The notes: a model not told the origin generated them from the sequence alone. Shown: positions 26,483 to 35,307, counted from the stretch's first letter. The stretch: 64,000 nt of DNA from Pandoraea captiosa (GCF_902459775.1 NZ_CABPSQ010000007.1:124001-188000); one strand, 5' to 3'. Numbers and translations: made by a program.

Positions 26483-26506
26483 CACCGATCCGACGAAACA
26501 TCGGTG
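26483..26506. repeat. Inverted repeat CACCGAT-N10-ATCGGTG
   Basis: CACCGAT (26483-26489) is mirrored by ATCGGTG (26500-26506). It lies about 120 bp upstream of soxR and could be an operator for another regulator or part of a leader structure. Confidence 0.4.
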
Positions 26507-26557
26507 TCCGACGTGTTGCAGTGCAGCTTGATTCCGTCGCCCGTTATTTCGATTATC

Positions 26558-26583
26558 CGTATATGCGTATGTAGGCATATACG
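26558..26583. promoter_or_regulatory. 26-bp palindrome, likely SoxR operator
   Basis: CGTATATGC (26558-26566) and its exact reverse complement GCATATACG (26575-26583) flank an 8-bp spacer, 41 bp upstream of the soxR start. ArsR-family repressors bind such AT-rich palindromes with a spacer of this kind, so this is the best candidate for autoregulation of the sox operon by SoxR. The identity of the binder is inference. Confidence 0.6.
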
Positions 26584-26624
26584 AAACTCTCTGTGCCTTC
26601 GCACGAACTTGAAGACTGACCGTC

Positions 26625-26972
26625 ATGGAAGAACTCGATCGCGTATTCGAAAAGGTGTCGCACTACTTCAGCCTGCTCTCCGAGCCGACGCGGCTGCGGA
26701 TCTTGCACGCGCTGTGCGGGGGGGAGCGTTCGGTGAACGAGGTGGTGACGGAGGTCGGTTCATCGCAAACGAACGTGTCCCGGCATCTGGGCGCGATGTA
26801 CCAGGCGGGCGTGTTGTCCCGCCGCCGCGACGGAAATCAGGTGTATTACACGATCGCGGATACCGGGGTGGTCGAGATCTGTCGGGCGGTGTGCGTGCAG
26901 GTCGCGGGCCGCATCGAGGAAGAAGCGTTGCCGGAGCGTGCCGTCGACGGGTTCATGCCGCGCACGAACTAA
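26625..26972 (+). CDS. soxR: ArsR-family regulator of the sox operon
   Basis: A 115-residue winged-helix repressor. LLSEPTRLRILHAL and SSQTNVSRHLGAMYQAGVLSRRRDGNQVYY are the typical HTH and wing. Cysteines 31, 86 and 90 are present; one in the second helix and one in the last helix resembles the pair used for persulfide sensing in SqrR/BigR, though the spacing is not identical. The C-terminal helix EICRAVCVQVAGRIEEE fits Sox regulators. It lies first in the operon behind a palindrome, which fits thiosulfate- or sulfide-inducible derepression. Confidence 0.88.
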   Translation: MEELDRVFEKVSHYFSLLSEPTRLRILHALCGGERSVNEVVTEVGSSQTNVSRHLGAMYQAGVLSRRRDGNQVYYTIADTGVVEICRAVCVQVAGRIEEEALPERAVDGFMPRTN

Positions 26973-27041
26973 TACAAAAGCCGTAAGCCGTCAGTGTCCT
27001 CGCGATGCTGGCGGACGCCACAAAAACGCGAGGAGACAGGG

Positions 27042-28442
27042 GTGAGCGACAACGAATCGCCAGCCGGCCGATCGGGCCGATTGCGCCGGGCGCCGGAGCA
27101 TTTCATCGACGGCACACTCGCCGCCGACATTACGCGCGACGGACTCAACCCCTCGCGACGCGGATTCCTGCAGCGGAGCTTTCTTGCTGCCGGTGCCGCC
27201 CTCGCGGGCGGTGCGGCATTCGCCGCCGATGCGCCGAATGCCTCGAATGCCTCGAATGCCTCGAATGCGACCGGCGCAGGCGACCCGATGATCCTCGAAC
27301 CGCGCCCGTGGGCAACGTCGCTCGGCCAGCCCGTGGCGGCGCGCCCGTACGGCATGCCTTCGAAGTTCGAGGCGAATCTGCAGCGGCGCCAGTCCCCGGG
27401 TCTCACGCAAACCACGCAAGCTTCGGTTGCCTTCACGCCCCTGCAAGGGCTCTTCGGCATCATCACGCCCAGCGGCCTGCACTTCGAGCGTCACCACCAG
27501 GGCTGGCAGGAAATCGATCCGACGCAGCACCGTCTGATGGTGCACGGCCTTGTGCGTCAGTCGAAGGTGTACACGATGGACGACATCATGCGTCTGCCGT
27601 CGGTCTCTCGCATGCACTTCATCGAATGCGGTGCGAACACCGGCATGGAATGGGGTAATGCAGCCGTGCCGACCGTCCAGTACACCCACGGCATGCTCTC
27701 ATGCTGCGAGTTCACGGGTGTGCCGTTGTCGGTGCTGCTCGACGATGTGGGCGCCGACACCCGGCGTGGCCAGTTCGTGCTGGCCGAAGGCGGCGACGGC
27801 TCCGGCATGACGCGCACGATCTCCATGGAGGCGGCGCTCTCCGACGTGCTCGTCGCCTGGGCGATGAACGGCGAAATGCTGCGCCCGGAGAACGGGTATC
27901 CGTTGCGTCTGGTGGTGCCCGGTGTGCAGGGCGTTTCGTGGGTGAAATGGCTGCGTCGCATCAAGGTGGGCGACGCGCCTTGGAATACCAAGGATGAAAC
28001 GAGCCACTACGTCGACCTGATGCCGGACGGCCAGCACCGGCAGTACACGTCGATTCAGGAGTGCAAGTCGGTCATTACCTCGCCGTCGGGCGGTCAGGCG
28101 TTGCTCGATCGCGGCTACTTCAATGTGACGGGCCTTGCCTGGTCGGGACGTGGGCGCATCAAGCGGGTCGACGTGTCCACCGACGGCGGCAGGTCCTGGC
28201 GCGCGGCGCGGCTCGAATCGCCAGTGCTGCCCAAGTGCCTGACGCGCTTCAATTTCGACTGGCAATGGGACGGTTCGCCCGCGCTGCTGCAAAGCCGCGC
28301 CGTGGACGAAACCGGCTTCGTGCAGCCGCGCTACCGGCAACTGCGCGAGGTGCGCGGCACCAGGTCGATCTATCACAACAACGCGATCCAGACGTGGCAG
28401 GTGGCACAGAGCGGGGAGGTGACCAATGTCCACGTCGACTGA
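27042..28442 (+). CDS. soxC: Sulfite dehydrogenase-like molybdopterin subunit SoxC
   Basis: SoxC with SoxD forms the sulfur dehydrogenase that oxidises the SoxY-bound sulfane sulfur. I use the GTG at 27042, preceded by AGGAG, giving 466 residues. The Tat signal NPSRRGFLQRSFLAAGAAL is clear. HFIECGANTGMEWG carries the molybdenum-ligating cysteine, and WVKWLRRIKV and VDVSTDGGRSWRAARLE belong to the dimerisation domain of the sulfite oxidase family. A run of Asn-Ala-Ser repeats follows the signal. The gene overlaps soxD by 17 bp. Confidence 0.95.
   Translation: MSDNESPAGRSGRLRRAPEHFIDGTLAADITRDGLNPSRRGFLQRSFLAAGAALAGGAAFAADAPNASNASNASNATGAGDPMILEPRPWATSLGQPVAARPYGMPSKFEANLQRRQSPGLTQTTQASVAFTPLQGLFGIITPSGLHFERHHQGWQEIDPTQHRLMVHGLVRQSKVYTMDDIMRLPSVSRMHFIECGANTGMEWGNAAVPTVQYTHGMLSCCEFTGVPLSVLLDDVGADTRRGQFVLAEGGDGSGMTRTISMEAALSDVLVAWAMNGEMLRPENGYPLRLVVPGVQGVSWVKWLRRIKVGDAPWNTKDETSHYVDLMPDGQHRQYTSIQECKSVITSPSGGQALLDRGYFNVTGLAWSGRGRIKRVDVSTDGGRSWRAARLESPVLPKCLTRFNFDWQWDGSPALLQSRAVDETGFVQPRYRQLREVRGTRSIYHNNAIQTWQVAQSGEVTNVHVD
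27237..27263 (+). repeat. 9-bp tandem repeat inside soxC
   Basis: AATGCCTCG occurs three times in tandem, with a partial fourth copy, encoding Asn-Ala-Ser repeats just after the Tat signal of SoxC. The number of copies could vary by slippage without breaking the frame. Confidence 0.9.
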
Positions 28443-29706
28443 GCGTCAATCGACTCACCCGCCGATTCACCCGCCGATTCACCCACCGATCAGCAAACCG
28501 GACGCCGTGCGGCGCCGTCGGGCGCAGTCGGCGGTGATCGCCGGACTGTGGGCGGGCGCGTTGGCCGTTGTCGGGCTGACGCTCGCCGCATGGTTCGTGC
28601 CGACGGCGCTCGCCGCGCCGAGTGCGAAAACAGTACCGCCAGTCGTCGCGTCCACATCGCCTGTATCACCCATCAAGGCGCCCGCCGGCATTGGTCGTGA
28701 CGCAAGTGCTGCGGAACTGAGCGCGTGGGACATCGACGTGCGCCCCGACTTCAAGGGCCTGCCCAGGGGGCAAGGTTCCGTTGCCGACGGGCAGAAGCTC
28801 TTCGATGCGCGCTGCGCATCCTGTCACGGCACGTTCGGCGAGAGCAACGAAGTCTTCAATCCACTGGTGGGCGGCACCACGGCAGACGACATCAAGACCG
28901 GCCACGTGGCGTCGCTGCGCGGCAATAACCAGCCGGTGCGCACCACGCTCATGAAGATCGACACGGTCTCGACGATGTGGGACTACATCCGTCGCGCCAT
29001 GCCGTGGAACGCGCCGCGCTCGCTCACGCCGGACGAGGTGTACGCGGTGACCGCCTATATCCTCAACCTCGGTGAGATCGTGCCGGCGGACTTCGTGCTG
29101 TCCGACCGGAACATCGCCGAGGTGCAGCAGCGCATGCCCAATCGCAACGGCATGACGCGCGCGCACGGCATGTGGCGCGTGGGCGACAAACCGGATACCC
29201 ATAACAAGGCGTGTATGCAGGATTGTCCCGAGGCTGGTATCGTGACGTCCGCACTCCCTGCGTACGCCCGCGACGCACACGGAGATCTGGCTGCGCAAAA
29301 CCGGGTCATCGGCCCGGTGCGTGGTGTCGATACGAAGCTGCCGCCGCTGTCGGGCACCGCCGCGCAAAATGCGTCGGTGCGCAGGACCGCTGCCCTCGCC
29401 ACGTTAGGCATGGCGAGTCCGGACGCGCCGGCCCAAACCGCCGCTGCGACGTCACCGGCAGCAACGCTTGCGGATAAGAACGGTTGTCTGGCCTGTCACG
29501 GCGTTACCGACAAGAAGATCGGGCCCGCCTTCTCGGAGGTCGCCGCCAAGTACCATGGGCAGTCGGATGCGACTGAAATACTGGTGGCGAAGATACGTGC
29601 CGGAGGTGCCGGTAATTGGGGCAGCATGCCAATGCCGCCGCAATCACAGGTCGCAGAAGCCGATATCCGTACGATGGTCGACTGGATGCTTCGTGGTGCA
29701 CGTTGA
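28426..29706 (+). CDS. soxD: Dihaem cytochrome c SoxD
   Basis: Cytochrome subunit of the SoxCD sulfur dehydrogenase; 426 residues. A Pro-rich N-terminus with three HPPI repeats precedes a hydrophobic anchor or signal (AGLWAGALAVVGLTLAAWFVP). The first haem site is CASCHG near residue 130 and the second CLACHG near residue 355, each followed by candidate methionine ligands (RAMPWNAP; GSMPMPPQ). The 17-bp overlap with soxC implies coupled synthesis. Confidence 0.93.
   Translation: MSTSTERQSTHPPIHPPIHPPISKPDAVRRRRAQSAVIAGLWAGALAVVGLTLAAWFVPTALAAPSAKTVPPVVASTSPVSPIKAPAGIGRDASAAELSAWDIDVRPDFKGLPRGQGSVADGQKLFDARCASCHGTFGESNEVFNPLVGGTTADDIKTGHVASLRGNNQPVRTTLMKIDTVSTMWDYIRRAMPWNAPRSLTPDEVYAVTAYILNLGEIVPADFVLSDRNIAEVQQRMPNRNGMTRAHGMWRVGDKPDTHNKACMQDCPEAGIVTSALPAYARDAHGDLAAQNRVIGPVRGVDTKLPPLSGTAAQNASVRRTAALATLGMASPDAPAQTAAATSPAATLADKNGCLACHGVTDKKIGPAFSEVAAKYHGQSDATEILVAKIRAGGAGNWGSMPMPPQSQVAEADIRTMVDWMLRGAR
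28456..28491 (+). repeat. 12-bp tandem repeat inside soxD
   Basis: CACCCGCCGATT is repeated three times (the last copy with two changes), encoding His-Pro-Pro-Ile repeats before the membrane segment of SoxD. Confidence 0.88.
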
Positions 29707-29795
29707 GCGGGCAAGGGTGTCCGACGGATGCGCCGACGACAATGTCCGAGGCTGCCGCAGGACCCCGTCCCCTACATAAAACCGAAGGAGCAACA

Positions 29796-30125
29796 ATGAA
29801 GAAGATGCTGATCGCTGCGGCCATGCTGGCCGGCACCTCGCTGGCGCATGCCGGTGTCGACGTCGCCGCTGCGACCAAACTCGCCGGCGCCAACGCCTGT
29901 ATGGGTTGCCACGCAGTGGACAAGAAGCTCGTTGGCCCGTCGTATCAGGAAGTCGCCGCCAAGTACAAGGGCGACAAGGATGCCGTGGCCAAGCTGGTCA
30001 AGAAAGTGAAGGGTGGCGGCTCGGGCGTCTGGGGTCCGATCCCGATGCCGGCGCACCCGAACTTGTCGGATGCCGACGCCAAGATCCTGGTGGACTGGGT
30101 GCTGGCCGGCGCCCCGGCGAAGTAA
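29796..30125 (+). CDS. Small c-type cytochrome in the sox operon (c551/c552-like)
   Basis: A 109-residue periplasmic monohaem cytochrome: signal MLIAAAMLAGTSLAHA, haem site CMGCHAVDKKLVGP and distal methionine in IPMPAHPNLSD. The ATG at 29796 is preceded by AAGGAG. The mature protein closely resembles the second haem domain of SoxD upstream (LADKNGCLACHG...KKIGPAF; GSMPMPP), so it may derive from it. It probably carries electrons from SoxXA or SoxCD to the terminal oxidase. Confidence 0.9.
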   Translation: MKKMLIAAAMLAGTSLAHAGVDVAAATKLAGANACMGCHAVDKKLVGPSYQEVAAKYKGDKDAVAKLVKKVKGGGSGVWGPIPMPAHPNLSDADAKILVDWVLAGAPAK

Positions 30126-30236
30126 GTCCGGGGCAGGGGGCTCGCCGCAACATGGGCGAGCGAACGGCGGCCGGTATCCGTCATGAAAGCAGCGCACGCT
30201 TACCGGCGGCCTTCAGGGAAGAGGAAACACACAGAG

Positions 30237-30704
30237 ATGAACCAACAGCGACGCGACATGCTGCGGTTTTCCGCGGTAATGGGACTGGCGGTGGCCGCCG
30301 GGCTGATCAAGCCCGAAGAGGCCCGCGCGGCACAGGTGGAATGGAACAAGGCGGCATTTGCCACCAAGAGCGTTGACGATACGGTCAAGGCGCTCGGCGG
30401 CACGAAAGCCAGCCCCAGCGACCTCGTCGTGCTGACGGCTCCCGACATCGCCGAGAACGGCGCGGTCGTGCCGGTGGCGGTCACCAGCAAGGCGCCCAAC
30501 ACGCAATCGATCGCCATCCTGATCGAGAAGAATCCGAATACGCTCGCGGCCTCGTTCGATATCCCGGACGGCACGGAGCCGTCGGTGACCACGCGCGTGA
30601 AGATGGGCCAGACCTCGAAGGTCTATGCACTCGTCAAGGCGGACAACAAGTACCTCGTGGCCGAGAAGGAAATCAAGGTCACGCTGGGCGGCTGCGGCGG
30701 TTGA
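30237..30704 (+). CDS. soxY: Sulfur carrier protein SoxY
   Basis: The substrate-carrying subunit of SoxYZ; 155 residues. The Tat-like signal begins QQRRDMLRFSAVMGLAVAAG, and the protein ends KVTLGGCGG, the swinging arm whose cysteine is covalently loaded with thiosulfate by SoxXA. I chose the ATG at 30237; an upstream ATG at 30183 would add 18 residues before the signal. The immediately following soxZ supports the assignment. Confidence 0.96.
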   Translation: MNQQRRDMLRFSAVMGLAVAAGLIKPEEARAAQVEWNKAAFATKSVDDTVKALGGTKASPSDLVVLTAPDIAENGAVVPVAVTSKAPNTQSIAILIEKNPNTLAASFDIPDGTEPSVTTRVKMGQTSKVYALVKADNKYLVAEKEIKVTLGGCGG

Positions 30705-30737
30705 GCGACACATCGTATAAGGCTAGAGGAGCACAAC

Positions 30738-31049
30738 ATGGGTAATCCGATGCGCATTCGCGCAACCGAGGCCGGCGGTGTCGTCGAAGTCAAGGCGCTG
30801 ATGAGTCACATCATGGAAACCGGCCAGCGCAAGGACGCTTCCGGTAACATCATCCCCGCACACTTCATCCAGACGGTCACGGTCACCTGCAACGGCAAGA
30901 CGGTGCTGACGGCCGAATGGGGTCCGGCAGTGTCGAAGGATCCGTTCATGTCGTTCAAGTTCAAGGGCGGCAAGAAGGGCGACAAGATCGCCGTAACGTG
31001 GACCGACAACAAGGGCGACTCGCGCACCGATGAGGCCACCGTCGCCTGA
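30738..31049 (+). CDS. soxZ: Sulfur carrier partner SoxZ
   Basis: A 103-residue immunoglobulin-like subunit that forms the SoxYZ heterodimer. MRIRATEAGGVVEVKALMSHIMETGQ and PAHFIQTVTVTCNGKTV are the family signature. It has no signal peptide and is exported through the Tat pathway with SoxY. GAGGAG precedes the ATG, 33 bp after soxY. Confidence 0.96.
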   Translation: MGNPMRIRATEAGGVVEVKALMSHIMETGQRKDASGNIIPAHFIQTVTVTCNGKTVLTAEWGPAVSKDPFMSFKFKGGKKGDKIAVTWTDNKGDSRTDEATVA

Positions 31050-31133
31050 GGGGCGATGCCGGGAAGCAGTGTGGTGGCGCTTGCAGGGACGCTTTCCCGC
31101 AGGCGCCGATCAACCCACAAAGAGGAGAGTCAG

Positions 31134-32006
31134 ATGCTAGAGGCGCAACATAGCGCACGGGTGAGCCCCCCGCGACAGGCGGCGTGGCTGCGTCGTTCCG
31201 TACTGGGCGGCTTGCTCGCCATCGCGGGCGCGAGCGCCCCCGTCGCCACGGCACTCGCCGCCGACAATTCGACTGCCGACGCCATTGCGCAATATCGCGA
31301 GATGCTTGCCGACGGCAATCCGGCAGAACTCATCGAGATGCGCGGCGAAGAACTCTGGAAGACGCCGCGCGGCCCGAACAACGTATCGCTCGCGCAGTGC
31401 GACCTGGGGCTCGGCCCCGGCGTGCTCAAAGACGCCTACGCACAACTGCCGCGCTACTTCCCGGATGCGAAGCGTGTGCTCGACGCCGAGTCGCGCATCG
31501 TCGAATGCATGGTGAATCTGCAGGGCTTCAAGCGTGCGGATGTCATCAAGCAGCCTTTCTCCAGGGAAGGCCAGGACCCGACCGATCTCGAATCGCTCAC
31601 CGCCTATGTGGCGGGGCAGTCGCGCGGTGCGCAGATTCGCGTGCCGCAGTCGCACAAGGAAGAGAAGGAAGCCTATGCGCGCGGCCAGAAGATTTTCTAT
31701 TACCGCGCCGGTCCGTATGACTTTTCCTGCGCGTCCTGCCACGGGTCGGACGACAAACGCATTCGTTTGCAGGACCTGCCGAATCTGACCAAACCGGCGG
31801 CTGCACGTCAGGCTTTTGCGACGTGGCCGGGCTATCGTGTCTCGCAAGGCGCGCTGCGCACGATTCAGTGGCGCATGTACGACTGCTTCCGTCAGCAGCG
31901 CATGCCCGAGCTGAATTACGGCTCGCAGGCGTCTGTCGATCTGATTACTTTCCTCGGTGTGATGGCCAACGGCGGCAAGATGGACGCCCCCGGCCTGAAG
32001 CGCTGA
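31134..32006 (+). CDS. soxA: c-type cytochrome SoxA
   Basis: SoxA with SoxX conjugates thiosulfate to the SoxY cysteine. The ATG at 31134 is preceded by GAGGAGAG and gives 290 residues with a signal ending near ATALAAD. One haem site, FSCASCHG, is present. The first haem of dihaem SoxA proteins is replaced by a cysteine pair (LAQCDLG and IVECMVNLQ), typical of the single-haem class. MYDCFRQQRMPE carries the conserved cysteine that is modified to a persulfide as active-site haem ligand. Confidence 0.94.
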   Translation: MLEAQHSARVSPPRQAAWLRRSVLGGLLAIAGASAPVATALAADNSTADAIAQYREMLADGNPAELIEMRGEELWKTPRGPNNVSLAQCDLGLGPGVLKDAYAQLPRYFPDAKRVLDAESRIVECMVNLQGFKRADVIKQPFSREGQDPTDLESLTAYVAGQSRGAQIRVPQSHKEEKEAYARGQKIFYYRAGPYDFSCASCHGSDDKRIRLQDLPNLTKPAAARQAFATWPGYRVSQGALRTIQWRMYDCFRQQRMPELNYGSQASVDLITFLGVMANGGKMDAPGLKR

Positions 32007-32025
32007 TCGATCACGAGGCACACCC

Positions 32026-32676
32026 ATGACATCCATCGCATTGCGCGCGACCGGGATCGCGCTGAGCGCGGCCGGGGCTCTCGTCGTCGGCGCAGCGTTT
32101 GCCCAAGGTGAGGGCGCGAAGCCCGCCACCGGGACCACCGACGCGGCCGTCGTGCAGGAATTGCGCGACTCGTTCCGTGGCTCGGGCATCGCACAACTCG
32201 ATCGCATCGACCAGAGCGAATTGCAGAAGCTGTGCACGCAGTACGCGACCAAGCCCATGCCGGCCAAAATCGCGGAGCGTCTGCAAAAAGCCGAACTGGC
32301 GAGCGTGAAGGCGCCTGCCGACGGCAAGTATCTCGGGGACTGGAAGGAAGGCGAGAAAGTGGCGCAGAACGGGCGCGGCATGCAGTTCACCGACAAGGCC
32401 GATACCGTGAACGGCGGCAACTGCTACGCGTGCCATCAACTGACCAAGAGCGAAATCTCGTTCGGCAACATCGGTCCGTCGCTGTACAACTACGGCAAGT
32501 TGCGTGGCGATTCGCCCGAAGTGGTCAAGTACACCTGGGCGAAGGTCTACGACTCGCACAGCTACATGGCCTGCTCGAACATGCCGCGCTTCGGTGCGGC
32601 GGGCATCCTCACGGAACAGCAGCTCAAGGACGTGATGGCTTTGCTGCTCGACCCGGCCTCGCCGGTCAATCAGTAA
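32026..32676 (+). CDS. soxX: c-type cytochrome SoxX
   Basis: Monohaem partner of SoxA; 216 residues with a signal ending near VVGAAFAQG. The haem site is NCYACHQLTKSE and the distal methionine is in CSNMPRFGAAGILTEQQ. The ~85-residue helical insert between signal and haem is typical of longer SoxX proteins. The gene follows soxA by 19 bp. Confidence 0.95.
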   Translation: MTSIALRATGIALSAAGALVVGAAFAQGEGAKPATGTTDAAVVQELRDSFRGSGIAQLDRIDQSELQKLCTQYATKPMPAKIAERLQKAELASVKAPADGKYLGDWKEGEKVAQNGRGMQFTDKADTVNGGNCYACHQLTKSEISFGNIGPSLYNYGKLRGDSPEVVKYTWAKVYDSHSYMACSNMPRFGAAGILTEQQLKDVMALLLDPASPVNQ

Positions 32677-32773
32677 GCGACACCGGGCTAGCGTAAGCGG
32701 TCGCATGCGGCCAATGGTGTGACCATTGGCCGTTCGTCCAACAGGGATCGTCGTCGACATCCGGAGTGATTCA

Positions 32774-33337
32774 ATGAATGCCGAGATCGGTGGGATTCGT
32801 CACGTCAGCACACAGGCGCTGCGGGCATTTCGGATATTGCTGACGCTGCGCGTGTGGCGTGCGGTCGGTGTCGCGATGGGTGCGACGGCGTTACTGGCGA
32901 GCGCGCCCGCGCTGGCCGTCGAGGTCGGGGATAGCGTGACGTTGCCGCCGCTCACGCTGCTCGACGGCAAGACACTGCCCGCAAGCGCCTTCAAGGATCG
33001 TACGGTCATCGTCGAGTACTGGGCGTCGTGGTGTCCGTTCTGCGCACAGCAGAACCCGCATCTGCAAAAGCTCTACGAGGCCACGCGCGGCAAGCCGATT
33101 CAGATCGTGACGCTGTCCATCGACAAAACGCCGCAGGAGGCCGTCGATTACGTCAAGGCACACAAGTACACGTTCCCGGCGGGCATGGAGACCGACGCCT
33201 GGCGGGCGGCGCTGGGCAAGCGTCGCGGTTTGCCGGAACTGTATGTGATCGGACGCAACGGCAAGGTCCTTCGCAAGGAAGTCGGCGAGATGTTCGGCGA
33301 GGACGTGGCGGCGCTCGCCGATTACGCGGGGCGGTGA
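32774..33337 (+). CDS. soxW: Periplasmic thioredoxin SoxW
   Basis: A thioredoxin-fold protein with an uncleaved or cleaved hydrophobic N-terminus (VAMGATALLASAPALAVE) and the active site WASWCPFCAQQ. YKFPAGMETDAWRAAL-like and PELYVIGRNGKVLRKEVGE match TlpA/SoxW. It is expected to keep the SoxY arm cysteine reduced. The ATG at 32774 gives 187 residues. No soxV (CcdA-like) gene is present in the operon, so electrons must come from a DsbD/CcdA protein encoded elsewhere. Confidence 0.88.
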   Translation: MNAEIGGIRHVSTQALRAFRILLTLRVWRAVGVAMGATALLASAPALAVEVGDSVTLPPLTLLDGKTLPASAFKDRTVIVEYWASWCPFCAQQNPHLQKLYEATRGKPIQIVTLSIDKTPQEAVDYVKAHKYTFPAGMETDAWRAALGKRRGLPELYVIGRNGKVLRKEVGEMFGEDVAALADYAGR

Positions 33338-33524
33338 CCTCGTGCGCTTGCGTTGTGACGCCGGGCCGCAAGGCAGGCGGATAGCCGTCGGCGATGCAAG
33401 TGCGTCGTGACGTACGGTCAATGCATAAGGTCAATGGACAAGGCCGATGTCGCGCAGCGGCATCGGTGCGCAACTGAAAAAATTGAGGCGGTGCGTCGCC
33501 AGATGCATGTGCCACGGAGACGAA

Positions 33525-35234
33525 ATGAATCGACGCGAGTTCATGCAGGTGTTGGCAGTGGCGGCCGCCGGAGGAATGGCGCTGTCGCATCACGAGACGG
33601 CGGCGGCCAAGGCGGCTGCGGCGTTCTACGATCTGCCGGCGTTCGGCAACGTCCATCTGCTGCACTTCACCGACTGCCATGCGCAGCTGCTGCCGATCTA
33701 CTTTCGTGAGCCGAGCGTCAATCTCGGGATCGGCGAGCAGGCGAACAAACCGCCGCATCTGGTGGGCGAGGCGTTTCTCAAGGCCTACGGTCTGCGTCCC
33801 GGCACGCAGGATGCCTATGCCTTTACCTATCTCGATTTCGCGGCGGCAGCGCGCACGTACGGCAAGGTCGGCGGCTTCGCTCACCTGGCGACCTTGGTCA
33901 AGCGCATGAAGGCGTCGCGCCCCGGTGCGTTGCTGCTCGATGGCGGCGACACGTGGCAGGGTTCCGGCACGGCCATGTGGACGAAGGGTCAGGACATGGT
34001 CGACGCCACGCTGGCGCTCGGCGTGGACGTCATGACCGCGCACTGGGAGTTCACGTATGGCGCCGAGCGTGTGAAGTCGGTGGTCGAGGAGCAACTCAAG
34101 GGCAAGATCGACTTCGTTGCCCAGAACGTGCAGACGAACGACTTTGGCGACCCGGTGTTCGCGCCGTACACGATCCGGACGATGAACGGTGTGCCGGTGG
34201 CAATCATCGGGCAGGCGTTCCCGTACACCCCTATTGCGAACCCGCGCTACTTCGTGCCGGACTGGACCTTCGGGATTCAGGAGGACCGCTTGCAGTCGAT
34301 GGTCGACGAGGTGCGCGGCAAGGGGGCGCAGGTCGTGGTCGTGCTGTCGCACAACGGCATGGATGTCGATCTGAAGCTGGCGTCGCGCGTGCGCGGCATC
34401 GACGCGATACTCGGCGGTCATACGCACGACGGTGTGCCGAAACCCGTGGTCGTGGAGAATGCCGGGGGCAAGACACTCGTCACCAACGCCGGTTCGAACG
34501 GCAAGTTCCTTGCGGTGCTGGACTTCGAGGTGAAGGGCGGCAAGCCGGTGGACTTCCGCTACAAGCTGTTGCCGGTGTTTGCGAATCTGTTGCCGGCGGA
34601 TGCTCAGATGCAGGCGCTTATCGAGCGCGTGCGGGCGCCGTTCGCGGCGAGGCTGGCGGAGCCGTTAGCGGTGACCGAGGGTGTGCTGTACCGCCGGGGC
34701 AACTTCAACGGTACCTTCGATCAGTTGCTGCTCGACGCGGTGATGGCCGAGAAGGATGCCGAGATCGGTTTCTCGCCGGGCTTCCGGTGGGGGACGTCGT
34801 TGTTGCCGGGGCAGGCGATCACGATGGAGCAATTGCTCGATCAGACGGCGATCACGTATCCGTACACGACGCTCACACCGATGACGGGCGAGACGATCAA
34901 GACGGTGCTCGAAGACGTGGCCGACAACCTGTTCAACCCGGATCCGTACTATCAGCAGGGCGGGGACATGGTGCGCGTGGGCGGCATGGATTACACGATC
35001 GATCCGATGGCGCCGATGGGGCAGCGCATCACGGAGATGCGCCTGAACGGCAAGCCGATCGAAGCGGGCAAGACCTACAAGGTCGCGGGCTGGGCGCCGG
35101 TGGCCGAAGGCGCGCAGGGCGAGCCGGTGTGGGATGTCGTCGCCCGCTACCTCAGGGCACAGAAGACCATCGTCGCGAAGGCCCCGAAGGTCCCGGCCAT
35201 CAAGGGAATGAAGGGGAATCGGGGGGCGGTTTGA
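33525..35234 (+). CDS. soxB: Thiosulfohydrolase SoxB
   Basis: SoxB hydrolyses the SoxY-bound S-thiosulfonate to release sulfate. The ATG at 33525 opens a Tat signal (MNRREFMQVLAVAAAGGMA) and gives 569 residues, the usual length. The dimetal site is visible in LLHFTDCHAQLLP, LLDGGDTWQGSG, VVVLSHNGMDVD and ILGGHTHDGVPKP, all motifs of the calcineurin-like/5'-nucleotidase family. The C-terminal nucleotidase domain contains RRGNFNGTFDQLLLDA. It is the last gene of the sox operon. Confidence 0.96.
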   Translation: MNRREFMQVLAVAAAGGMALSHHETAAAKAAAAFYDLPAFGNVHLLHFTDCHAQLLPIYFREPSVNLGIGEQANKPPHLVGEAFLKAYGLRPGTQDAYAFTYLDFAAAARTYGKVGGFAHLATLVKRMKASRPGALLLDGGDTWQGSGTAMWTKGQDMVDATLALGVDVMTAHWEFTYGAERVKSVVEEQLKGKIDFVAQNVQTNDFGDPVFAPYTIRTMNGVPVAIIGQAFPYTPIANPRYFVPDWTFGIQEDRLQSMVDEVRGKGAQVVVVLSHNGMDVDLKLASRVRGIDAILGGHTHDGVPKPVVVENAGGKTLVTNAGSNGKFLAVLDFEVKGGKPVDFRYKLLPVFANLLPADAQMQALIERVRAPFAARLAEPLAVTEGVLYRRGNFNGTFDQLLLDAVMAEKDAEIGFSPGFRWGTSLLPGQAITMEQLLDQTAITYPYTTLTPMTGETIKTVLEDVADNLFNPDPYYQQGGDMVRVGGMDYTIDPMAPMGQRITEMRLNGKPIEAGKTYKVAGWAPVAEGAQGEPVWDVVARYLRAQKTIVAKAPKVPAIKGMKGNRGAV

Positions 35235-35307
35235 GGCACACGGCGGCGCGCAAAGGTGGCATTCCCGAGCAATTTTGTCGGCTGCTCGCCCCGCCGGCAA
35301 AAATCGA

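Noticed and set aside
28456-28491. Tandem repeats in soxC and soxD as CRISPR or mobile-element traces
   Set aside because: They are short in-frame coding repeats of 9 and 12 bp without spacers or inverted ends.
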